The position numbers were made by a program, and so were the translations under genes. From NCBI GenBank assembly GCA_024036415.1, contig JAMWET010000763.1, forward strand, positions 74,501 through 138,500: 64,000 nt of DNA. Reading direction: 5' to 3'. A model generated the notes under the pieces. That model was not told the DNA's origin. It worked only from the letters and a program-made list of their open reading frames with translations, and searched no databases. How positions within the stretch are numbered: position 1 is the first letter of the stretch; every line of letters begins with the position of its first letter. Source of the DNA: Prochilodus magdalenae. Taxonomy: Eukaryota > Chordata > Actinopteri > Characiformes > Prochilodontidae. This document shows positions 1 through 11,330 of the stretch, one piece after another.

Positions 1-2338
1 TATGGAAGGCATTAGCTTTTCAGTTCCTTTGAATCTCAGTAAACTGACAGAGTGAGGATGCAGAAATCCTGATGGGCTTCAAAGGCGGCCACCGATCCCC
101 TTGACCTACGGGACACACCCACGGTGAGGCATCACTAACACCCAGTGAAAATGCGATTACTGACCTCGCCGCCTTGAACAACAAACATCTGGTGGAGAAA
201 GGGACTTAGTGAGTGGCCAAGTGACTGCATGGACGTCCTAAGGTTACCAGGAGCTCACCCCCTGAAAGGTCTATTTAAGAAAGCAAACAAAAGGGTCATT
301 TAGCCAGCCTCCTTTTTAGCGACGGCCCACATTCCATACCAGAAGTGCCATTCGTGTCGCAGTTGGGCTTAACCTGGACAAACAGCAGGGTGCTCCTGGA
401 TCTAGAGTATAGAGCCATTTCAGGAAAGGTCAAAAGCAAAGCAGTGCAGTTGTCTTTGGGTTAAAAACAGAGCCAAAGTCAAGGGTTTCGAAATCACGGT
501 TTACACGAGCAAAGCCACTAGCACTTGCTTCAGGACGTTGGTGTTATTGTTGGGTTGCTATGGTGGTTAGTTTTTGAGTGATCTCTTCCATTCATCTGTT
601 TGTGTTCACTGCTCCAAGATCCAGTTTGCTGAGACACAGAGGAAGAGCACAGCACAGCATGTATGATAAGAAGGAGTACAACTACTGATGTTTTGGAACA
701 GTACTTGAATGAGCCTCTAATGGACACAGAGGCCATAAAGTGTCGAATATGGGTCATGGTGTTCTGTCTGCAAAGTGTTAACGTCACCCCTTCACCGCCT
801 AACAAGCTCATTATGGACTCTCTTGACTTTGTGGGAGTCGCTGGGCTAGAAAGCGGGAAATGACCTACACGAGCTAACACGCTTGCTTTGCAGCTGGCTC
901 TTGTAGTTTAAAAGTCACATGGCGATTATCACATATTTTTGCTCTTGTATTTTAAGCCACTGGCCGTAATAAGACCCAACTGCTGCTTTTGGAATGGTGC
1001 AATAACCGAGGATGGGAGATTGTAAACATGAGTCCATTAGTGTCCCACTTTTTTTTCAATGGATTTCAAATGAAACACACATTACAGACCAACATTCTTC
1101 TGAGATCTTTTTAACATGTCCAGTACTGTGGCTGTACACCTCCAACAATGAAGACCCAGGTTTTGTTCCTATTCTTTGTTTAGATTCTTTTTTGAAAACT
1201 GTCCTTTTTAAAACCCCTGTCCGCACCAACACTTTCAAAAATCTCTCCATCCACATGAGAATGCAAAAGCACTCATGCTAGGGCAAGAAAAGGTGATAAA
1301 TCACCATACAATTGGACATCAAAAACCCTTTATCTGTAGTTTATTTGGGGTCCCCATCTTAATTTTTAGGCCTGTCATGATCCTAGATTGTGTGTAAATA
1401 ATTTTGTTACCAGGATGTGAAATACAGGGGTCCTGGAGGTTATGGGCTCTGGCAACCCCTACTTAACCTTGGACCCCCTGAATGTCTCTAAATCTAAATT
1501 CTAAAGGGTCCCTGAAAATAAGCACATTTGATAACAAGTTATGCTGTTCGTTAGGGGAAAAATATCTCAAAAAAATAAAACATTCTAAATGACAAATGCA
1601 AACAAAATACAAACTTGGTTGTTTGTTAAAAAAAAATTGAAGCATCAGGGACACATGGAAAGTGAGAGGAACCAGTCAATCAGCCAGCCAATTTGGAACG
1701 CCTCTTAATACCAGCTGCTTTTTTTTATTATACCCAGTTTGTTGTTAATTTTAAGTGTTAGTCAGCTAGATTGGTTTATTAGCTGTCTTGCTTAGCTAGC
1801 TCTTTACTTTGCAGCTAACCAGAGATGATACATTACACTGTACCGTGCCGAGTAATCTACAGTTACACTGTCAACCAAAGCTCACATTTTTCTGCTGAGA
1901 CAGTAAAAAATTTTGTGATAACAGTAAATACTATTTCTGGTAAAATATTTAACATGTCCAGTACTGTGTATGCACACTTCCTGAGTAAAGACTATAACTT
2001 CGTTCCTATGAATTCATTTCATCTTTTTGTAAACCAGTCCATTTTTAGGGCTACACCAATACCATCTTTCCGTCCACACTGGATTGCACCATCACAACCA
2101 TAAGGTCTCCCAGGTGACTGTTTCCTGCTGCTAATGGACTGATTTTGGGCTATGAATATATATACAATTCTATAAGAATATATATACAAATACAGAGGTA
2201 CAGAGCATATTTATTGCAGCAAAGATCTCTCTTTCTTTATGGTGACAATTTTCAACACACTCCTCACCTCCATCTGTGCTTGTTTAACCCTTAACTCCCA
2301 GCCTCTTCACCACTGAACCTACTGTTTCCTCTCATTCT

Positions 2339-2366
2339 TTCATCCTCCTCCTCCTCCTCCTCCTCT
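2339..2366. repeat. (TCC)n microsatellite
   Basis: About eight tandem TCC triplets, ending in a related CT-rich run. Confidence 0.8.
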
Positions 2367-3059
2367 TCTCCTGAACTCTGTCTCTGAGGTCAGTCTGCTC
2401 TGGCAATACTAGAGCCGTCAAGCCTTACTCAATCTACACTGGCTTCCCTCCAGTGTTCCCAAACCTTGTTTAGAAATGGCTCTGCTCCCTCCAAAAAAGT
2501 GACCTAGAAAAGAAGGAAAACCCAAGAAATATGGAGCACAAGCAGCAGGTTAGGTCATGTAATGCTTGGAAGAAAGTCGAGCGATTTCTGTGCTCCACTG
2601 TAAGGGCTTGGCTCTGATCTACTTGCACTGCTTTTAAGCATAAGCCCTTATACGTTCAAGATGTTGGGATGTTTGGAGTGCTTTTGGAGCACTCCTGGAC
2701 TATTCTAGGTGTTTTATAGTACAATTATTTATTGTAAAAAACTGCATAATAGGGTCTTCTGCTTTGATGGTGTTGATAGCTGTGGGATATGTTGTGTTAT
2801 TTGACTGTCAACACAACTAACCAATAAGATCACAATGTCCAAACTTGTATTCAGAACAGAGACATACGTTCATCAGACAATGTAGTTCGTGCCTGAATGT
2901 CTGAATCTTTTACTCTTAAATTATAATCAAAAACGAATTAACAGGATTCTTAAAAATATAATTACAAAAACTTACAAAAATCGAGTAAATTAATATGCCT
3001 CTTCACAAACTAGAACCAGCACCAAAATGTGTTTTACTATTGTTACAAGCTTGGCATGA

Positions 3060-3545
3060 AGAAGAACCCATACTGTTGTTGTATGTAACCATGTCATCAT
3101 AACAATCTGCGTGCATGTAGTCCTGCATCGTGCAACCATCTGCCGATGGTGCTGGTACTAACAGGGTTAATTATGGAGGGAATCACTGTTCACTAAAAGT
3201 CCGCAATCATGGCTGCTGGGTCACTCTGTGTATATCAGACAATTTGGCGGTTCTCTTTCACCATGGCTTGTATATAGTAGTATGTGCACATCCCATATGG
3301 CATCCCGCATCCTGGAGCCTTACAAAGCCATCCCTCTTGAACACTTCCCACTGCTCAAATTGTAAAGGATGTTACCAACACAACAGCATGAGTCAGACTG
3401 GAAAGGCACCACAACAGGATGACCTTTTGTAGTCAGTCAGGTATAAGGCCCGTCCTTGCTTGTATGACATGCACAGGTGAGCGTAAAACTTAAATCATCC
3501 ACATGTCTCATGATATCAAACTTACCCATCATGTTTCATTTCTGC
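3060..3545 (+). repeat. Family C dispersed repeat, copy 1
   Basis: This stretch is homologous, at moderate divergence, to 56,230-56,745. Shared blocks in the same order are 'gtgcatgtagtcctgc', 'ggtgctgg(t/c)actaacag', 'tgggt(c/t)actctg', 'accaacacaacagcatgag' and a final 'catgtctca'. The matched reading frame also encodes similar peptides (GAGTNR, W-V-T-L). The element type is not recognised. Confidence 0.6.
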
Positions 3546-5139
3546 CGGTTGATTCCTTCTCGGTGGTGATTAGTGTATATAGTGCAGCTAGAAGGACTTT
3601 TCTTTCCTTTTTTTAAAGATTCATTTAAGCACCCAAATGGTCTTTTAATAGTTCATCATTCTATATATAGGCATATGCACAGAGAATCAAGCAGTTGCAC
3701 TGTATAAAATTTTTGAAATGAAATTCTTACTCTGCACATGCTCCCGGATAATTTAAATGCTTGTTAAGATATAAAATGAAAGTGCGTCCAGCTATGCTGA
3801 CAAATGTTGACGTTAAGAATTAAAATATATTTATGTTCAGTTCATGAGGTCAGTTTGATTGCTATATGAAATTCAGACCTTAGCATAGCTACTAATTTTG
3901 GCTAGCTAGTAATCTTGAGGTCTTGCTGTTATGGAAAAGAGCTGTTCAGCACATTTTTAAAACCTGGAAGGATAATGGAGAAACATTACTGAAAAAAATC
4001 CTGAATAAGCATAATGGGAGATAAATGCTTGCTGAAGCTGAAAATGGACAATAGAATTTGACTCACAACTATCTTTAGTAGTGAAAGTTGTTACTACATG
4101 AACAGAACTGGACTTCCTTCAGCTGTAAAACAAAAGCTACTTCCCTCCCGTTTCAAATGACCTCATATTGCATTTATATATTTGTTGATTTAGGAGGAAG
4201 TAGGGCTGCAAAATAGCCATGAATCTAATTTTCCAACATTTAAGCTTCTGCAGCGCAGCCTAAATGATATCATTTCTTCTGTAATGTGAAGAGCCATATC
4301 CTCTCCTCAGCTGGCTCTCCATGTTATCATAATTCCAACTCCAACTCTGGACTGGTGTTAGAGAGAGTTTCTATAGAGAGAATGAGTTCTGTACTGTATG
4401 TCACTCAGATCACTGTAAAACATAGTTAGTGGTTCTGTGGTCTTTTCAGAACACAGCACCTGGGTTTTCTACAGACTGACACCAAAAAGTGAGCTTTTTA
4501 TATTTCCTTTGGGTTGTTTTATAGCTCACAGTACTTGTTTGTATGCGGGTAGTTGATTGCATTCAGGAGGAAAGGAATCAGTCAGCCCTGTTATAGAGTG
4601 GAATTTAACCAACACCAAAACAGGAGTCAACTAAATGCACCTTCAAATATAGCATAGTCCGTTGTTACTACTGCTGTTTAGTCAGTTACGTGTGTTTAAG
4701 TGACTTTTTTTGGACAAAATACTTGCTATATATGTTTAATACATGTTAATTCAAACACACCAAGCTTTTCATTCTGTTGTGCTGTCTTTAGCTTTAGCAT
4801 TTGCTATTAGATCTAAAAGCTCTAATTGAGAGAAGCGCAGACTTCAGTTCTTCACTGCAGTTCTATAGGGAAGTGATTGGCAAAGTTTTCAGCCATATAT
4901 CTCAGGCATTCTGTACATTACACATTAATGACAAATAAATCAATAAACCTGTAATTCCCTACATGTCATGTGTGCACTTGTGTCAATCAGCCTTAACATA
5001 GGGTTGGCTGGCAGAGATCATAGAGAAGGTTTTTAGGCCACAAATATAAACAATTTTTGGAATCAGTTAAACAAAAGGAATGAACAAACCAAATATCCTC
5101 TATTTTTATTATTTATTTTATTCATTTGTTTACATCGTT

Positions 5140-5245
5140 TAACCCCCTGGGTCAAGGGGCTGCTGGAGTCTATCCCAGCACTCACTGGGCAGAATGGAGG
5201 AAACACCCTGGACAGGTCACCAGTCCATCACAAAGCCAACAAACA
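5140..5245 (+). repeat. Retroposon 3' fragment (LINE/SINE tail type)
   Basis: Contains the pattern 'ggctgctggagtctatccca' and 'ctggacaggtcaccagtcca'. I recall this sequence type as very abundant in fish genomes, attached to retroposon 3' regions. Only a fragment is present. Confidence 0.5.
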
Positions 5246-7019
5246 CATTTACACTATTTATTATATTGCTTATTATATTATGTTTTATACAGCCATAATA
5301 ATTTATGATTTATAAATGCCATAAAATCAGTACAATAAAAACAGTACAATAACACAATCTTTGATGTATATGTTATGAACCATAAGGAATCTGAAAGGTC
5401 AGCTTGTCAGGCCACAATACACGTTTCCACTGAGCATCAGTCCAAAGTGCTGGAGTCAAGAGAGGTCAGGAGTGTTCCTAGATGTTGCTGGTATGTCCCT
5501 TCCACAGCGTATAGTTCCATCTTAAAACTGTTTTTGTGATTTGATGAAGTATTCCTGAGCCTATGTGGTGTAATATCACAGAAACATGCTGTGTTTTAAT
5601 GCAGTGCTGTTTCAGAGTTCAGAGGTCACAGGCGTTCAGTTGTGGTCTTAAAGTAGCAAGATTTCTCTGATTTTTCTGATGTTATTCTACATGTAAAGGG
5701 TGAAATATGTGTTACCTCAGATTATATTTTACACTCTTGGGTTTTGTGATATTGTCTTTTTGGCCTCAACCTTCCTTACTCTTGAAGGACACTGCATTCT
5801 AGTTGTGTCTAATTGTGTTAGTTAGTATGCTGTTTAGCATATAGCATATAGCATATAAATTCATGTCAGTGGCAATAGACCTACATCTGGGTGGGCTGAC
5901 AGTGTACTAATGAAATATACTCCTCACCTCTTGCTTTTGGATCTATTGTTTTGATACACCAGTTCATTGAAATTCGATCTGATAATAGGGTTTAGGCTAT
6001 TCTACCGGTCTCCATGAGAATGATATTGCTTCATGAAACCCAGAACAAAAAGCTGTTCTCAATCAGGTGGTTCTGTCTCATCTAATCACTGGCTTTGTAC
6101 GTAGTAGCGGCTAGAATGTTTTCTGCGTTCGATACATGCTCCCAAAATCTGAAGAGAATTTACTTTGACATACTTCCTAAAAACACTTCAAACAAATGGC
6201 TGTTGAGCTTTAAAGGTTTAAGCTGGGTTTAAACTTACTTATAATGAAGTCTCACCAGGAATAGCTTATGTTCTCATTGCACAAAGGGAAAGGTAAGGTT
6301 CTGCAGAAGCAGTGAGAAAGTAACCGGCTAAAATTTATTCACTGTAAACATGGAATTCATTTCACATAAAAGTTTCAAGAACAGGTGAACCGAAAGACGA
6401 ATGATGGGGATTTAGGTGTGAAAATATGCACATTTGAATAAATTTAATGTATTATTGCGAATTTAGTCTGATGCGTCCAAAACTAGGCCACCACCTGGTG
6501 CAGATAGAAGAATTTAAACAAAGTCAAAATTATAATCCCCAAAATACAGCTGGAAGAATTTCCCTGCCACATGACTTTTTAATTTTTACCTTTACAACTT
6601 TCTGCTATAAACAATTATATATCGTTCATTCTAAAACCATGTTCACTCAAAGAATGTTTTAAATATTTTTGTTTTAGTGCTTCATAAGTTGAACATGGTT
6701 GGATGTCAAGCTTCTAACAATGGAAAAAACCTATTAGGTTCTATACATATTATATTTCAGCAATGGTTCTAGTGAGTGTTGTCATTTGTTGCATATGGTT
6801 CTGTAGAGACCATTTTTAAAAAGGTTCTTTGTAGACAGTTGCTGCACTGACCAGCACCTTCAGTGATAGGCCCCTCCACCTGCAGTGTGGTAAGGAGAGA
6901 TACTGCAGCTTTTTTCTCCTGCTACTGCTCTTAGGCTCTACACTTAGACCCTCACTACTGTAGAACACTATATGAACCTATTCTATCAATATATTCAATG
7001 TAACTTAATTGTTGCGCAA

Positions 7020-7390
7020 CATTCTGCTGTACCTTATCACCTGTATATCACCTGTACATCCTGTACTGACTGCCAACATCACTTAATTCTTGCACTCTGG
7101 CTGTCTGTACCACCAGTAGGTGACTGCCAAGATTATCAGTATTTGTGTAGCTGGTATGAGATATCATAACTGCAATATCTGTGCAATATCTCTCAATAAC
7201 TGTGCAATAACGTGTAAGTCTGAATAGTTTCTTATTGTATTTTTTACCTAACAATAGAGATTTTATTTATGTTCTGTAATTTCTTATTTTGTAACCTGCA
7301 CTTTAGTCTACCTCCTGTTCTGTATCTGTTCTGCTGCTATTCTGCTGTAACGATGCTAATAAAAGGCGATCTTACCTTATCGTATCTTGG
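7020..7390 (+). repeat. Probable retroposon 3' end
   Basis: A run of 'cctgtatatcacctgtacat', 'tgcaatatctgtgcaatat' and a terminal 'ctaataaaaggcgatcttac' followed by cttatcgtatctt resembles the 3' UTR and short-repeat tail of fish LINE-type retroposons. No reverse transcriptase sequence is left. Confidence 0.35.
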
Positions 7391-7790
7391 AACCATACCC
7401 TTCTTTAAGATGATTGTTTTTCAGGGATTCTTTAGTAAAGACAATGGTTTTATACAGAACCGTGAACTCTCATAGAACTATTTGCATGCTTAAATTGTTT
7501 GTGAATGTATTGTATATGGTTCTATAGAGCACCTTATATTCTTATGATGTCAAGCTTGAGAGAACTCTTTGTAAATAGTTGTATATAGCACTGAAAAGTG
7601 TTCTACTTTATGAAATATTGTTCTTCAAGGTTTCTTTTCTTTTGTAGGCAGTAATTTAGTATAGAACCATGAAGACCATAAAGCGTTCTCTGCATGGTGA
7701 AATTGTTTTAAAGATTGATGGAGATGAATGTGTTATATATGGTTCCATAGCACTAAATAGGTTTTTCTATGAAGTACTAGAAAAACACCA
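7385..7790 (+). repeat. Family A repeat (ggttcta...tagaacc MITE-like), compound copy
   Basis: Contains the family hallmark: 'ctttagtaaagacaatggtt' followed by 'tatacagaacc', then 'tttgcatgcttaaat' and repeated 'atggttctatag'. The unit appears about twice in a row. Related copies lie elsewhere in the window, always noncoding. The palindromic ggttctatatagaacc core suggests a hairpin-forming nonautonomous element. Confidence 0.6.
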
Positions 7791-7914
7791 ACCAGTGCCC
7801 TACCTGTGCCCTACTGAAGTCTTATTATGGTGTTGGCTTTGCTGAAATGCACTGAGAATGCTGAAGCCCATCAATTTCCTGTGCACTGACTTTATTCTCT
7901 GCCTCTTTAAAATG

Positions 7915-8120
7915 TGTACATGCTGTATTAAAGGGCACATATCACACAAAAATGAACTTGTCTCACCATTTTAAAACAGATATGCTTTATGCTTCACTCT
8001 GCAGAACATACAGTCCATATAAACTAAGCTGCCTGTTTTAAATGTGATGTTTCTGTGATGCCGCAGGAACCGATTCATTTATATCCATATATATCTGCTT
8101 ATTCAAGCTGGAGTTATTAG
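7915..8120 (+). repeat. Family D dispersed repeat, copy 1
   Basis: Matches the reverse complement of about 18,230-18,420: 'acagtccatataaactaagc', 'tgcctgttttaaatgtgatg', 'tttctgtgatg' and 'cattt(a)tatccatatat'. Unclassified, noncoding. Confidence 0.5.
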
Positions 8121-8639
8121 AAGTGTTTCAGCTTGAACTTGAATTGTGTCAAATAAAGCACAACACTGACCACACAGTGAGAACATCAGGTCACTTCCTG
8201 AAAGCTAAACAAAAAAGCAAACTTGCTGTAAAAATAGCCACATAAAAATAAATTATGTTACCGGTCCCTAAGTACAGTGTAGCATATATGACCTTTAAGA
8301 GTCTAAAGAACGGAGCATACTGAAATTCATTATTCAGTGTGTGTTTGAGAACATGGTTAGCTTTTGGTAAGTTCAGCAACTAATTTGAGGTTGCTATGAA
8401 GGGGTTAAATTAATTAACACAGTGTTATATCCCAAAGTATCTCTCTTTTAAGTAAGTTCATTATATGCATGATGTCATATACATATGCATCTGTTCCGCC
8501 TACAGTAGTTAACCTCCGCCCACTCATATTGAACTTCCAAGTGTTTCTCTATTAAATCAGTGATACTTATTGCAGTCAGTGAGAACACAGGCAATTTACA
8601 TACATCAGTCTTAACTTAATTAACTTCCATAATGAAATG

Positions 8640-9000
8640 GGTTAAAGTCATTCAGAGCATTTTGGTGTGAAACACTCAGACTTGTTCACAGTGCTGGTGA
8701 AAGGAACCAGACATCCACCTCTAAAAGCTCCCTCACACAAGGTTACTTCATGAAATGGTTATGAATAAGCTGCCTGATGTCTGAGATGATTTATGACAGT
8801 TTGGGCCTTAAAATCCATTCATGGTGGAAGGATCCTTGCAGGGCATTGCGAAGCAGAATCGTATTTTTATGTTTTAACATTATTTTAAGACTTTTTACTA
8901 TTACTATCATCGGCATTCCATATAAAATAAAGTAAATAAAGTGCCTAAATTCTGTAAACATTATGACCCCTCGTTTCAATCACCATCACTGTTAAGAAAT
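8640..9000 (+). repeat. Family B MITE-like repeat, near-complete copy
   Basis: Shares an ordered set of blocks with 63,065-63,480: 'catccacctctaaaagctcc', 'tccattcatggtggaaggat', 'tgcaggacattg'-like, and a closing 'ttcaatcaccatcactg'. Start ('cacagtgctggtgaaaggaacca') and end are roughly inverted, suggesting long terminal inverted repeats. It has no coding capacity. Confidence 0.6.
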
Positions 9001-9289
9001 CTAAAGCACTAAAATATGCAGAAAACTATGACAATCTACATCTCTTTAAAGGCACAGCTCGGTTTAATCCTAAAGTAGTGAGAAAGGTTGGAAAATGTTC
9101 ATGTAAAAATGAATGATGGCCTTTTTTAGTACATAAACCCACACAGATGTCATAAGAGTGGAGGAAAATAACAAGACATTGCAGGATACGAATCCTTTAA
9201 CCCGGAGGCCTTTTATCTGATTTTCAATCCAACCACAAAAATATCAGGGACCAAAATTACACACGCCCAGGAGAACAGGAGTATAAATA

Positions 9290-9300
9290 TAAGTATATAA

Positions 9301-9344
<44 letters not shown>
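9290..9344. repeat. (TA)n(TG)n compound microsatellite
   Basis: A run of TA dinucleotides passes directly into about 13 TG dinucleotides. It sits about 200 bp upstream of the CRE in the presumed lpar1 promoter. Such TG tracts are highly length-polymorphic. Confidence 0.85.
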
Positions 9345-9529
9345 TCCGTTATTCCATAGCCCACTATGGTGGAGTCGTCGGCTCAAAAAGACATAAACCT
9401 TGTTTCGCCCCGTTTGGCTCCTTTGTCTTCACGTAAAAACTTTTTAAATTGACTTTCTTTTTTCTTTAGCGCTGAGAAACAATTGACAATGTGTTTTCAA
9501 TTATCCATGCAGAAAAGTCCGCGTGTGCG

Positions 9530-9537
9530 TGACGTCA
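9530..9537. promoter_or_regulatory. CRE palindrome (tgacgtca)
   Basis: A perfect 8-bp cAMP response element sits within 'gcgtgacgtcacgc' just upstream of the presumed lpar1 leader. Such full sites in CpG-rich promoters are typical CREB/ATF targets. Function is inferred from position. Confidence 0.5.
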
Positions 9538-9639
9538 CGCCTAGATCCAGCCGCGGTCCTCTCTCTCACTCCCTCTCTCTCTCACTCACTGGAAAATGAG
9601 TCCAGCTGCATCTACTGCTCTCACCTCTCTGGATGGAAG

Positions 9640-9702
9640 ATGAATAAACAACACGATTCTGGACTTTACAGCACAAAGCGAGGCTTATCTTTCCATTCCT
9701 GA
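9640..9702 (+). other. Upstream ORF in the presumed lpar1 leader
   Basis: An ATG at 9640 opens a 20-codon frame ending at TGA (9700-9702). A shorter ATG at 9633 opens a 4-codon frame ending within the same stretch. If this is the lpar1 first exon, these would be translated before the receptor start and could lower its translation. Neither peptide is recognisable. The call depends on transcription starting upstream of 9633. Confidence 0.3.
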
Positions 9703-11149
9703 CACCTCTTTTTTTCCCTCTTTCTCCCTTTTTCCCTTTTTCCAAGGAACCGGACTTCTTTGGCTTTTAACGGCGGCGTTTTTTCGGGGGGGAAAACTTT
9801 TGGAGTTATTATCCTAGCCGAAGGGAAACTCTTGTGGAAGTTTGTTCTCCAGCTGTGAGTATTACTCCGTTCTAGCTTCTTAAACGTGAGAAACCCCTTC
9901 TCGTTTCGAGCCCCTTCTTCTTTAAACAGCACTGTTCTCTGCTACCAGCAGGTTTAGATATTCCTGGCACACACGCTCGTGCGTATTTGCCTACCCTCCA
10001 CACAGAGGAGAGTGTTGAACTTGTTAACTGGAGCCGCGCTTTAACACCACCGTTGAGCCGAACCCTAGGTAAAACAGCTAAGGCGGTGAAGGTGTGAGGA
10101 CGGCTGTAGGTGAGATGCCGAGCTGTGGTTATCCTCAACTCAATCAACTTCAAACTCCGTCTACGCCAGAAAACAGCAGTATTTCTGAAGTGGAGCTGCA
10201 GTTCTCTGCTGGTCCGCCGCGCATACTCTGCTGGTACAAGGGCTGAAAGCCTGCCTGTAGTATTAGTTGCTGTCTGAAAGGGGAATTCCACCAAACTTGT
10301 TAAAATTTCCGCATAATTAGAGTTTGAGGTGTGAGTCATTCAGAGCGGACTGGTCTCAGATGATTCATATTTCTTTACAGTATTGGTGATGGGAACCAGC
10401 GGTCACCATGTCCACCACACAAACAGGCATTTAATTTAGACCACCAGTGAACCTACAGTGGAGTTTTTATATGGGTTGTTGATGGCTGCTCACAACGCCC
10501 TGCATGTGTCCCTCTACAGCATCTCACGGATCAGACCGCACATTCATAACTGTTTCATCTAATAACTTTCTGTAAGGGACCTTTTAGAGGTGGAACATTT
10601 CCAAGGTTTTTTTCTGTCCATAAAATAAACATACCTGAAGCTCAATTAATAAAAAATATTCAAAGTATAGACTGAAAAATTACAGTTAGATATTTTCCCC
10701 AATTCGAACTGCTGCTATTGCTGCTGCTTTTGGCATCTGCCCAGTGTACACGCCTCAGTGGAGTGAACTCTACTCACTCACTGGACTGGGTGGAGGGGCT
10801 GGATTTCAACATAACAGCTTCTTTTGACACTCTTTCAGCTGAACACATGTACAATAGTGCCATATTTTTAGTGCCTGCACAGAGTCAAAGTCTGCGTAGC
10901 ACAAAAATGTGGGCTGGCTTGCTCGCTTGCATTTTCCTGCATCATGATTTTTTGATGTGGTCATAGGAGCATGCAGGAAGGTCAAACTACAGTTTGTTTT
11001 GGGCTGTATGAGCTGTGCATACTAACCTTTCAATATGGAGCTTTTATGCATGCATGTCTGTTCATATGTATAGATTCCTTTCACTTCCACCCAACATAAC
11101 TCACATCTTAATAACAACATTAATATTTCAGTTTTGGTGTCACTGTATT

Positions 11150-11330
11150 TCAAACCATTTGATGCACTAAGGTTCCGTGAGGGAACTTTTAGAGGTGGAT
11201 GTCTGACCTGTGTGAACAATTGTGACCCATTCTGGAACAGAGCGTTTCACCAGACCACTCTGAATGCACTTTATTGACATCTCAATCAATTTATTAGAAA
11301 TGGAGTTACACTTCCTCTTAAAGTACCAAA
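11150..11330 (-). repeat. Family B repeat fragment
   Basis: Contains 'gagggaacttttagaggtgg' followed by 'accactctgaatgcacttta'; the first block is the reverse complement of the family B 'cctctaaaagctccctc' block. A related fragment lies at about 10,330-10,600. Confidence 0.5.

Larger units (their letters stand above)
1..9499. other. Upstream intergenic DNA, no gene recognised
   Basis: All open frames here are short, occur on both strands and show no recognisable family. The region holds old repeats: two diverged copies of one element (about 1,010-1,270 and 1,830-2,095), a family C copy (3,060-3,545), a LINE-like tail (about 5,140-5,245), family A copies (6,700-6,840; 7,385-7,790), a possible retroposon 3' end (about 7,020-7,390), a family D copy (about 7,915-8,120), a family B copy (8,640-9,000) and simple repeats. 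Confidence 0.5.
9500..9854 (+). promoter_or_regulatory. lpar1: Probable lpar1 promoter and untranslated first exon
   Basis: This block is CpG-richer than anything upstream. It contains a perfect CRE palindrome (tgacgtca, 9530-9537), a 'ccgcgg' site and a (CT)n tract. It runs into a pyrimidine-rich leader that ends at a good splice donor, ct|gtgagt (GT at 9855). It has no long plus-strand frame and lies 14.6 kb upstream of the first lpar1 coding exon on the same strand, so a noncoding exon 1 is the natural reading. The transcription start cannot be placed exactly; I see no convincing TATA box. Assignment to lpar1 rather than an unseen gene rests on position and strand only. Confidence 0.5.

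Noticed and set aside
530..880. 116-codon minus-strand frame, with a plus-strand frame over the same bases
   Set aside because: Both strands are open by chance; neither product is recognisable.
9872..10339. 155-codon minus-strand frame next to the presumed lpar1 promoter
   Set aside because: It lies in CpG-rich DNA where stops are rarer and overlaps the presumed intron start of lpar1. The product is unrecognised and compositionally odd.
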